A DNA stretch of 64,000 nt, taken from positions 62,001-126,000 of the forward strand of contig JBGAPK010000009.1 in assembly GCA_044221315.1 (NCBI GenBank), written 5' to 3'. Source of the stretch: JAFEBO01 sp044221315. GTDB lineage: Bacteria; Planctomycetota; Phycisphaerae; Phycisphaerales; UBA1924. This document shows, piece after piece, positions 57,753 through 64,000 of this stretch (its first letter is position 1; every line of letters begins with the position of its first letter). Made by a program: the position numbers and the translations under genes. The notes under the pieces were generated by a model. It did not search any database, was not told where the DNA came from, and saw only the letters and a list, made by a program, of their open reading frames with translations.

Positions 57753-57883
57753 GGGTGCGGGCACGCAGAGTGCCAAGGTAAGTTCTGGGTCCGGCGCTCC
57801 GAAAGGCGCGCCGGCCTTGTTTCGGTCGTCCATTCCCGAGAAACTGCCAGCCGACCATTATCCACCTGATATCTTCTACGGCG

Positions 57884-58858
57884 ATGAGTCAGCAGGAGAC
57901 TCCGGCTCCGGAGACGGAATCCACTTCGGCCTTTCCAAAGGCAAGATTGTGGTTGATGTGCGCTGCCGCGGCCCTCGCGATCCTGATCGTGCTCTTCGGA
58001 TCCCTGCCGCTCAAGATCGTTGCGGCCGTCCTCGCACTTTGCATCATCCAGGGATTGTGGCGGGGAGCCGCGGAGCTGGTCGGCATCGTCGCCGGGATGA
58101 TCGCTGGGGTGCTCCTCTGCCGCCCGATCGGTCGTTTGCTCGAACCCATGCTCGCTTCGGCAACCAGCACCAGCGGCCTCTCTTCCCGGCTGCTCTCGGC
58201 CGGATTGGCCGCCGTTCTGATCTCTGCTATCGCATCGATCGCGATCGGCATCGTCACGCGACGTCTCCTGAAAAGGCGCCCGCAGCTCGCCGGAGCCGAC
58301 AAACTCGCCGGCGGCGCCATCGGCCTTTTCGAGGGCTGCTTCCTCGGCCTCATCGTCCTCTGGGTTCCGCTCGCCCTGGAGCCCGTCGCCGTCGGGCAGA
58401 TCGGCAAGGGCGAGGCTCCGGAACAACGCCCGCGCAACCCCGTCGCCGAAGCCGTCGTGAACTTTGCCGAGCAAGTAAAGGGCTCCAGTCTCGGCGGCGT
58501 CGCGGAGAGCACCAACCCTATGGAGGGCGCCCGGCTCTTCGCCCTCACCGGCGATTTCGCGATCGTCATGCGTCATCGCCGGGCACGCGAGCATTTCGTC
58601 AACAGCAATGCCATGAAGCACCTCCGCGAAGCCCCGAGCGTGCAGGAAGCAATCTCTCGGCTGGAAAAGGATCCCGAGCTCGGCGCCATGATCCGCTCCG
58701 GCGACTACGGCCCCGAATTCGTCCGCGGCGTCCTCACCAGCAAGTCGCTTATGGACACCCTCGACCAGACCACCATCGTGAAAGACCTGACACCACTAGT
58801 CGGCGAGATCGAAAAAGCCCTTCAGGAAGCCAAGAAAATCGCCCTCGGTACTCCGTAA
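57884..58858 (+). CDS. CvpA-family-like membrane protein
   Basis: This 324-residue protein has an N-terminal membrane part: hydrophobic segments WLMCAAAALAILIVLFGSL, IVAAVLALCIIQGLWRGAAELVGIVAGMIAGVLL and GLAAVLISAIASIAIGIVT. The GLWRGAAELVGIVAGMIAGVL stretch is typical of the CvpA (colicin V production-like) family, and AGGAIGLFEGCFLGLIVLWVPL is a further family segment. The C-terminal 150 residues are soluble and acidic-helical (DTLDQTTIVKDLTPLVGEIEKAL). CvpA-like proteins are linked to envelope stability. A gap of 90 bases separates it from the amidase gene. Confidence 0.72.
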   Translation: MSQQETPAPETESTSAFPKARLWLMCAAAALAILIVLFGSLPLKIVAAVLALCIIQGLWRGAAELVGIVAGMIAGVLLCRPIGRLLEPMLASATSTSGLSSRLLSAGLAAVLISAIASIAIGIVTRRLLKRRPQLAGADKLAGGAIGLFEGCFLGLIVLWVPLALEPVAVGQIGKGEAPEQRPRNPVAEAVVNFAEQVKGSSLGGVAESTNPMEGARLFALTGDFAIVMRHRRAREHFVNSNAMKHLREAPSVQEAISRLEKDPELGAMIRSGDYGPEFVRGVLTSKSLMDTLDQTTIVKDLTPLVGEIEKALQEAKKIALGTP

Positions 58859-58948
58859 GCCACCGAACGCCGGCATTCTTGATTGCTGGTAAACTTCCAA
58901 TTGCTCTGCTGCTCTGTTCGCCTCTTCCAGCATCTTTCGGAGTTGTTC

Positions 58949-59833
58949 ATGCCCCGCATCACCCGCGCCGCGCTCATCCAGTGCTCGAACCCCCTCTCCG
59001 ATACCACCGACCTCAAAAGGGTCAAAGCCGCGATGATCGAGAAGCACCTCGGCCTGATCAAGAAGGCCGCGGACGAAGGCGCCAAGGTCTGCTGTCTGCA
59101 GGAAATTTTCTACGGCCCGTACTTCTGCGCCGAGCAGCAGACCAAGTGGTACGAGACTGCTGAGCCGATCCCCGATGGCCCGACCGTCAAGCTCATGCAG
59201 GACCTCGCCAAGAAACACAACATGGTCATGGTCGTCCCCATCTACGAAGTCGACATGACCGGCGTCTACTACAACACCGCCGCCGTGATCGACGAGACCG
59301 GGCGCTACCTCGGCAAGTACCGCAAGAAGCACATCCCGCACTGCCTCCCCGGATTCTGGGAGAAGTTCTACTTCAAGCCCGGCAACGCCGACGGCGAGGG
59401 TGGCGGCTACCCCGTCTTCCAGACCCGCTTCGGCAAGATCGGCGTCTACATCTGCTACGACCGCCATTTCCCCGAGGGCGCCCGCGAACTCGGCCTGAAC
59501 GGCGCCGAGATCGTCTTTAACCCTAGCGCCACCGTCGCCGGCCTGAGCGAATACCTGTGGAAGCTCGAACAACCCGCCCACGCCGTAGCCAACCAGTACT
59601 ACGTCGGTGCCATCAACCGCGTCGGCACCGAGGCCCCTTGGAACATCGGCGAGTTCTACGGCCAGTCGTACTTCTGCAACCCCCGCGGCCAGATCATCAA
59701 GCAGGCTAGCCGCGACAAAGACGAAGTCGTCGTCGCCGACCTCGACCTCGAAATGATCCAGGAAGTGCGAAACACCTGGCAGTTCTACAGAGACCGGCGG
59801 CCGGAGTCGTACGAGAAAATCGCCAAGCCGTAG
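58949..59833 (+). CDS. Nitrilase-superfamily amidohydrolase (beta-ureidopropionase/N-carbamoylputrescine amidase-like)
   Basis: The 294-residue enzyme has the nitrilase Glu-Lys-Cys triad: Glu in CCLQEIFYGPYFC, Lys in KYRKKHIPHCLPG and Cys in GVYICYDRHFPEGARELGL. Sequences such as YYVGAINRVGTEAPWNIGEFYGQSYFCNPRGQI match beta-ureidopropionases and N-carbamoylputrescine amidases. The gene is followed by an NCS1-type permease and a class III aminotransferase of the beta-alanine type, which favours beta-ureidopropionase, the last hydrolysis step of reductive pyrimidine breakdown. The start at 58949 has a GGAG site eight bases upstream. The choice between the two amidases is inference. Confidence 0.88.
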   Translation: MPRITRAALIQCSNPLSDTTDLKRVKAAMIEKHLGLIKKAADEGAKVCCLQEIFYGPYFCAEQQTKWYETAEPIPDGPTVKLMQDLAKKHNMVMVVPIYEVDMTGVYYNTAAVIDETGRYLGKYRKKHIPHCLPGFWEKFYFKPGNADGEGGGYPVFQTRFGKIGVYICYDRHFPEGARELGLNGAEIVFNPSATVAGLSEYLWKLEQPAHAVANQYYVGAINRVGTEAPWNIGEFYGQSYFCNPRGQIIKQASRDKDEVVVADLDLEMIQEVRNTWQFYRDRRPESYEKIAKP

Positions 59834-59937
59834 GCCCGGGCTTGACTGCAGTCTCGCAAACCGTTCCGAGGCCTGAAATCATGGCCAAACAGGCCCGTTT
59901 GTGGCCTTCGCCGGCGGCATGCGCCGATCCTTTCGCC

Positions 59938-61449
59938 ATGTCCACTCTCTCCAACCCCGACCTGGCCCCAACGACTCCTGCCCAGCGAACTTGGTCTACA
60001 TGGCACATCGCCGCTCTTTGGATCGGCATGGCCGTCTGCATCACCACATACAACATTGCTTCGGGCATGATCAGCCAGGGCATGTCTTGGTGGCAGGCGA
60101 CCATCACCGTCGCGCTCGGCAATCTCATAGTTCTGATACCCATGATCCTCAACGGACACCCGGGCGCCAAGTACGGCATCTCCTTTCCCGTCCTCATGCG
60201 GGCCTCGTTCGGCACGGTGGGGGCGAACATCCCCGCGCTCGCCCGCGCGGTCGTCGCCTGCGGTTGGTTCGGCATTCAGACCTGGGTGGGCGGCGATGCG
60301 ATCTACCAGATTCTCGGCGCCATCGGCGCGATCGACCTGCATGCGGAAACCGCGCGCGTTATGACTCTCGGCCTCACGCCCGCCCAGTTCGCCTGCTTCA
60401 TCGCCTTCTGGCTCATCAACCTGCACTTCGTCTGGCACGGCATGAATTCGATCAAGTGGATGGAATCTTGGGCCGCGCCATTCCTGATCGCCGCCGGACT
60501 CGCGCTCATGATCTGGGCACTCTGGAGAGTTTCAGAGGTTCAGCCGGTCGGCACCATCTTTGCGCAAGGTTCCAAGTTCAAGACCAACGCCGAGTTCTGG
60601 GCCGTCTTCGTCCCCAACCTGACCGCGATGGTCGGTTACTGGGCGACGCTCAGCCTGAACATTCCCGACTTCACCCGCTTTGCGAAGGATCAGAAATCGC
60701 AGGCTTGGGGCCAGGCTCTTGGCCTTCCCACGACCATGACGCTCTTCTGCTTCATCGGCATCGTCGTCACCAGCGCCACCGTGATCCTCTACAAGCAGGC
60801 GATCTGGAACCCGGTCGAACTCGTCAGCAAGCTCGGCTCGCTCCCGGTCATCATCATTTCACTCGTCGCCCTCACCGTGGCAACACTCTCGACCAACATC
60901 GCCGCGAACGTCGTGAGCCCCGCCAACGACATCTCCAACCTCAACCCCCGCCGCATCTCTTTCCGCATGGGCGGCATGATCACCGCCGTCATCGGCGTTC
61001 TCATGATGCCCTGGTATCTCTACACCAACCTCTCCGCCTACATCTTCACCTGGCTCATCGGTTACTCCGCCCTGCTCGGCCCGATCGCCGGCATCATGCT
61101 CTGCGACTACTACATCATCCGGCGCAAGCAACTCGACGTTGATGCGCTCTACAACCCGCGTGGCGAATACTCCTACACCAGCGGTTTCAACTACACGGCC
61201 ATCATCGCCATGGTGCTCGCCGTCCTCCCCAACATCCCGGGCTTCATCAACGCCGCAACCAACCGAACGCACGCGATCGCGGCAAAGTCCCCGGACGTCC
61301 ATCCCGTTTTCCCGGAAATCTTCGACCAGATCTACGGCTACGCCTGGTTCGTGGGCCTCGCCCTCGCCATGCTCTTCTACTTCATTCTGATGCGGGGCCG
61401 GCGTCCACAGCCCGGCCACGTCGCGGCGCCCACGGCGACCCTGCGTTGA
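59938..61449 (+). CDS. NCS1-family nucleobase permease
   Basis: The 503-residue protein has about 12 hydrophobic segments and the NCS1 signature LAPTTPAQRTWSTWHIAALWIGMAVCITTYNIASGMISQGMSWWQATITVALGNLIVLIPMILNGHPGAKYGISFPVLMRASFG. This family carries uracil, allantoin, hydantoin or cytosine with Na+ or H+. The match of the early GMSWWQA and HPGAKYGISFPVLMR segments is strong. The ATG at 59938 fits the family start; an in-frame ATG at 59881 has a GAGG site and is an alternative. Placed between the amidase and the aminotransferase, it may take up uracil, thymine or a related compound. Confidence 0.92.
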   Translation: MSTLSNPDLAPTTPAQRTWSTWHIAALWIGMAVCITTYNIASGMISQGMSWWQATITVALGNLIVLIPMILNGHPGAKYGISFPVLMRASFGTVGANIPALARAVVACGWFGIQTWVGGDAIYQILGAIGAIDLHAETARVMTLGLTPAQFACFIAFWLINLHFVWHGMNSIKWMESWAAPFLIAAGLALMIWALWRVSEVQPVGTIFAQGSKFKTNAEFWAVFVPNLTAMVGYWATLSLNIPDFTRFAKDQKSQAWGQALGLPTTMTLFCFIGIVVTSATVILYKQAIWNPVELVSKLGSLPVIIISLVALTVATLSTNIAANVVSPANDISNLNPRRISFRMGGMITAVIGVLMMPWYLYTNLSAYIFTWLIGYSALLGPIAGIMLCDYYIIRRKQLDVDALYNPRGEYSYTSGFNYTAIIAMVLAVLPNIPGFINAATNRTHAIAAKSPDVHPVFPEIFDQIYGYAWFVGLALAMLFYFILMRGRRPQPGHVAAPTATLR

Positions 61450-61488
61450 CACGCGCTCTACCCTTGCACACTGAGACTCTTTCTGAAG

Positions 61489-61509
61489 CCCCCTCCCCGA
61501 GGGAGGGGG
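61489..61509. repeat. Short perfect hairpin with GC-rich flank
   Basis: CCCCCTCCC at 61489-61497 pairs with GGGAGGGGG at 61501-61509 over a three-base loop, followed by GGTTGGGGG-type sequence. It lies between the permease stop and the aminotransferase start. No T-run follows, so it is not a classic terminator; similar GC-rich palindromes are often dispersed in bacterial genomes. Confidence 0.5.
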
Positions 61510-61564
61510 TTGGGGGAAGGGAGAGGGTCCACAAAAGTCGTTCGAATCAGCCAAGGACTCATCC

Positions 61565-62953
61565 ATGACAACCGCAACCGCCACTCAATCCAAGGCCCCG
61601 TCTCTTCCCCCCTGCGACTTCAAGCCCGCCCCCTACACCGGCCCGAGCAGGGAAGAAGTCCTCGCCATGCGCAAGGAGTTCTGCACTCCCGCGCTCGTCA
61701 CCTATTACAAGAACCCGGTGATGATGGTCCAGGGCCACATGCAGTACCTCTTTGACGAGACCGGCCGCCGATATCTCGACGTCTTCGGCGGCATCGTCAC
61801 CGTCAGCATCGGCCACTGCCATCCCAAGGTCATGGCCGCCGTCAATGCCCAGAACGCGCTCCTCCAGCACACGACGACGATTTATTTGCACCCGACGATC
61901 GCGCAATACGCGAAGAAGCTCGCTTCTACTTTCCCGAAGGAATCCAATCTCTCGGTCGTCTACTTCGTCAACTCCGGCAGCGACGCCAACGACCTCGCGA
62001 TCCTCATGGCCCGGCTGCACTCCGGCAACTACGACATGGTCGCCCTCCGCAACGGCTATCACGGCGGCAGCGCCGCCCCGATGGGCCTTACCGCCCACAG
62101 CACCTGGAAGTTCAACACGCCCCAGGGCTTCGGCGTGCATCACGCAATCCTGCCCGATCGCTACCACGGTCGCTACGGCTACGACGATCCGAAGGCCGGC
62201 GAGAAGTACGCCGCCGACGTGCAGGAAGTCATCCGTTACACCACAAGCGGGAAAGTGGCTGGCTTCATCGCCGAGCCCATGCAGGGTGTCGGTGGCGTTG
62301 TCGAGATGCCCCCGGGCTATCTCGGAGCCGTCTACAAGTCCGTACGGGACGCCGGCGGCCTCTGCATCGCCGACGAGGTCCAGACCGGCTTCGGCCGCAC
62401 CGGCGAGAACTTCTGGGGCTTCCAGACAGTGGGGGGCCCGGGCGTCTACCCCGACATCGTGACCATGGCCAAGGGCATCGGCAACGGCTGCCCCCTCGCA
62501 GCAGTCGTCACCACGCCCGCCATCGCCAAGAGCCTGACCAGCCGCATCCACTTCAACACCTTCGGAGGCAACCCCGTCTCGATGGCCCAGGGCTTTGCCA
62601 CGCTCAATGTGATGCTCGAAGAAAACTACCAGCAGCAGGCCAAGGACAAGGGCGCCAAGCTCTTCGCCGGCCTGCGCGACCTCCAGAAAAAGCACCCGCT
62701 CATCGGCGACATCCGCGGCAAAGGCCTTATGTGCGGCGTGGAACTCGTCACCGACCGCGCCACCAAAACCCCCGCTGGCCCGCAATGCGCCGCCGTCTTC
62801 GAGCGCTGCAAAGACCTCGGTCTCATCATCGGAAAGGGCGGCTTCTTCGGCAACGTCCTCCGCATCAAGCCCCCGATGTGCCTGAATGACGCCGACATCC
62901 AGTTCATGCTCGAAGTCCTCGACGTCGCCATCGGCGAAATCGAACGCGCCTGA
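61565..62953 (+). CDS. Class III PLP aminotransferase (AGXT2/beta-alanine-pyruvate type)
   Basis: The 462-residue enzyme has the class III fold: YLDVFGGIVTVSIGHCHPKVMAAVNAQ, VYFVNSGSDANDLAILMARLHSG, ALRNGYHGGSAAPMGLT, VAGFIAEPMQGVGGVVEMPPGYLGAVY, GLCIADEVQTGFGRTGENFWGFQ and the PLP lysine in PDIVTMAKGIGNGCPLAAVV. The first and last segments resemble mitochondrial AGXT2 and bacterial beta-alanine/3-aminoisobutyrate-pyruvate aminotransferases. Its place after an amidase that would make beta-alanine or 3-aminoisobutyrate supports that role. The substrate still needs assay. Confidence 0.92.
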   Translation: MTTATATQSKAPSLPPCDFKPAPYTGPSREEVLAMRKEFCTPALVTYYKNPVMMVQGHMQYLFDETGRRYLDVFGGIVTVSIGHCHPKVMAAVNAQNALLQHTTTIYLHPTIAQYAKKLASTFPKESNLSVVYFVNSGSDANDLAILMARLHSGNYDMVALRNGYHGGSAAPMGLTAHSTWKFNTPQGFGVHHAILPDRYHGRYGYDDPKAGEKYAADVQEVIRYTTSGKVAGFIAEPMQGVGGVVEMPPGYLGAVYKSVRDAGGLCIADEVQTGFGRTGENFWGFQTVGGPGVYPDIVTMAKGIGNGCPLAAVVTTPAIAKSLTSRIHFNTFGGNPVSMAQGFATLNVMLEENYQQQAKDKGAKLFAGLRDLQKKHPLIGDIRGKGLMCGVELVTDRATKTPAGPQCAAVFERCKDLGLIIGKGGFFGNVLRIKPPMCLNDADIQFMLEVLDVAIGEIERA

Positions 62954-63007
62954 ATTGCTCCAGTATCTCCGCGCACCGGCAACCGAAAACGGTTAACGTA
63001 GCGGCGC

Positions 63008-64000
63008 ATGCCGCTATTCCTCGCCGCCACCGGCCTTGAAGAACTCCCGCTCATCCGGACGATCGCGGCCGCCTTCTTCGCCGCCTGGGTACTCGGCCTC
63101 ATCACTCAAAAACTCGGGCTTTCGCCGATCGTCGGCTATCTCCTCGCCGGCGTGCTGATCGGTCCGAAGACCCCCGGTTTCACCGGCGATGCGGAATTGG
63201 CCCACGAGCTCTCCGAGATCGGCGTCATCCTCCTCATGTTCGGCGTCGGGTTGCACTTCCACTTCAAGGACTTGAACGCCGTCAAGTGGATCGCCGTCCC
63301 CGGCGCGGTCTTCCAAAGCCTCATCGCCACACTGCTCGGCATGCTCGTCTTCCATCTCTGCGGCTGGGGATGGAAGCCCGGGGCCGTCATCGGAATGGCG
63401 ATGGCCGTTGCCAGCACCGTTGTGCTCATACGGGTGCTGACCGACAACGACGTACTTCACACACCCGCCGGTCACGTGGCCGTCGGCTGGCTCATCGTCG
63501 AGGACATCTTTACCGTCGTTTTTCTGGTCATTTTGCCGGTGCTCGACTCGAGCGATCCAGCTCCGGGGTCCGGCGGCCCCGCACCCGGTTTCATGGCCGC
63601 GCTCGGGATGGCGCTGCTGAAGCTCGCGCTATTCGTCGGGCTCGTCGCGACCATCGGCAAGCGCATCGTGCCGTGGATCTTGGTCCAGGTAGCTCGTCTT
63701 CGCTCCCGCGAACTCTTCACGCTCACCATCCTCGTCCTTTCCATCGCCGTCGCCGCCGGCGCCTACGCGCTCTTCGGGGCCTCGATGGCGCTGGGCGCGT
63801 TCCTGGCCGGCATGATGGTGGCCCAGTCCCCCGTCAGCCATCAGGCCGGCGCCGACGCCCTTCCGCTCCGCGACGCGTTCGCCGTGATTTTCTTCGTCTC
63901 GGTCGGAATGGTCTTTGACTGGACGATCATCTTTGATCATCCGGGCCTGCTCCTCGCCGGAGTCGGCATTGTGCTCGTGGCAAAGCCCCTCGCCGCGCTC
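63008..64000 (+). CDS. CPA2-family cation:proton antiporter (KefB/RosB-like), 3' end outside window
   Basis: The frame is open from the ATG at 63008 to the right edge (331 residues seen). Membrane segments and CPA2 features are clear: GLSPIVGYLLAGVLIGPKTPGF near residues 38-60, ELSEIGVILLMFGVGLHFHFKDL, VIGMAMAVASTVVLIRVLTDNDVLHTPAGHVAVGWLIVEDIFTVVFLVIL with the conserved acidic residues, and ALFGASMALGAFLAGMMVAQSP. It resembles KefB/RosB-type K+ or Na+/H+ antiporters. A cytoplasmic TrkA-like domain, if present, lies outside. The gene begins 54 bases after the aminotransferase stop. Confidence 0.9.
   Translation, partial: MPLFLAATGLEELPLIRTIAAAFFAAWVLGLITQKLGLSPIVGYLLAGVLIGPKTPGFTGDAELAHELSEIGVILLMFGVGLHFHFKDLNAVKWIAVPGAVFQSLIATLLGMLVFHLCGWGWKPGAVIGMAMAVASTVVLIRVLTDNDVLHTPAGHVAVGWLIVEDIFTVVFLVILPVLDSSDPAPGSGGPAPGFMAALGMALLKLALFVGLVATIGKRIVPWILVQVARLRSRELFTLTILVLSIAVAAGAYALFGASMALGAFLAGMMVAQSPVSHQAGADALPLRDAFAVIFFVSVGMVFDWTIIFDHPGLLLAGVGIVLVAKPLAAL

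Noticed and set aside
59901..61142. 413-codon alternate frame inside the NCS1 permease gene
   Set aside because: Arg/His-rich shadow frame; the permease frame has clear membrane helices and family motifs.
61489..61509. Hairpin after the permease gene as a rho-independent terminator
   Set aside because: No T-run follows on either strand; it is kept only as a repeat.

Overview
The window is a 64 kb piece of a GC-rich bacterial chromosome that looks like a planctomycete of the class Phycisphaerae. The main clues are two secreted proteins ending in paired dockerin-like repeats (CDLN.DG.vDD.DFV.FA.AYD) typical of that class, a very large SecA (1327 aa) with several insertions, a prepilin-type protein of the kind abundant in planctomycetes, and Lys/Ala/Pro-rich tails on a DksA-like protein and an HU protein. 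The assignment comes from recognising families by eye, not from a database search.

Layout. 1-3.2 kb: tail of a D-Ala-D-Ala carboxypeptidase (S13) facing a secreted M16 peptidase. 3.3-8.5 kb: a UbiD-family decarboxylase, divergent from a methyltransferase and ABC exporter operon. 8.5-13.1 kb: proC, accA, a DksA-like protein, lspA, a cupin and an MBL-fold hydrolase. 13.1-17.4 kb: two secreted dockerin-tailed proteins in tandem. 17.7-21.4 kb: psuG, HU, a small EEP nuclease-like protein, a D-2-hydroxyacid dehydrogenase and a free-standing NrdJ C-terminal-like domain. 21.6-26.2 kb: a small membrane protein and secA, ending in a clear terminator. 26.2-28.1 kb: an unknown coiled-coil protein, a prepilin-like protein and tRNA-Pro(CGG). 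28.2-31.0 kb: a fur-katG peroxide-defence operon with a recognisable promoter and operator. 31.0-31.9 kb: a gene-poor stretch.

31.9-40.0 kb is a mixed accessory segment: a YdeI/DUF1905 protein, a ChaN-like lipoprotein, two divergent GNAT acetyltransferases, a secreted beta-helix protein, DUF2891, a membrane protein, a Rieske oxygenase and OsmC. 40.1-47.4 kb: aspS, an SDR, an orphan iron-type binding protein, pyruvate kinase and cinA. 47.4-57.1 kb: a HerA-like ATPase, an EmrAB-type efflux pair followed by an NDH-2-type flavoprotein, a HEAT-repeat protein and a homogentisate dioxygenase. 57.4-64 kb: a small conserved-looking protein, a CvpA-like protein, then a group (beta-ureidopropionase-like amidase, NCS1 permease, class III aminotransferase) that fits the end of reductive pyrimidine breakdown, and a CPA2 antiporter cut by the window end.

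I see no rRNA, CRISPR array, insertion sequence, prophage or obvious defence island. Most of the window is housekeeping. I did not find a convincing new multi-gene system. The items most worth a second look are the fur-katG control region with an apparently leaderless start, the enlarged SecA, the dockerin-tailed tandem pair, the stand-alone HerA-like ATPase, the isolated NrdJ-type domain and the partial pyrimidine-catabolic cluster.
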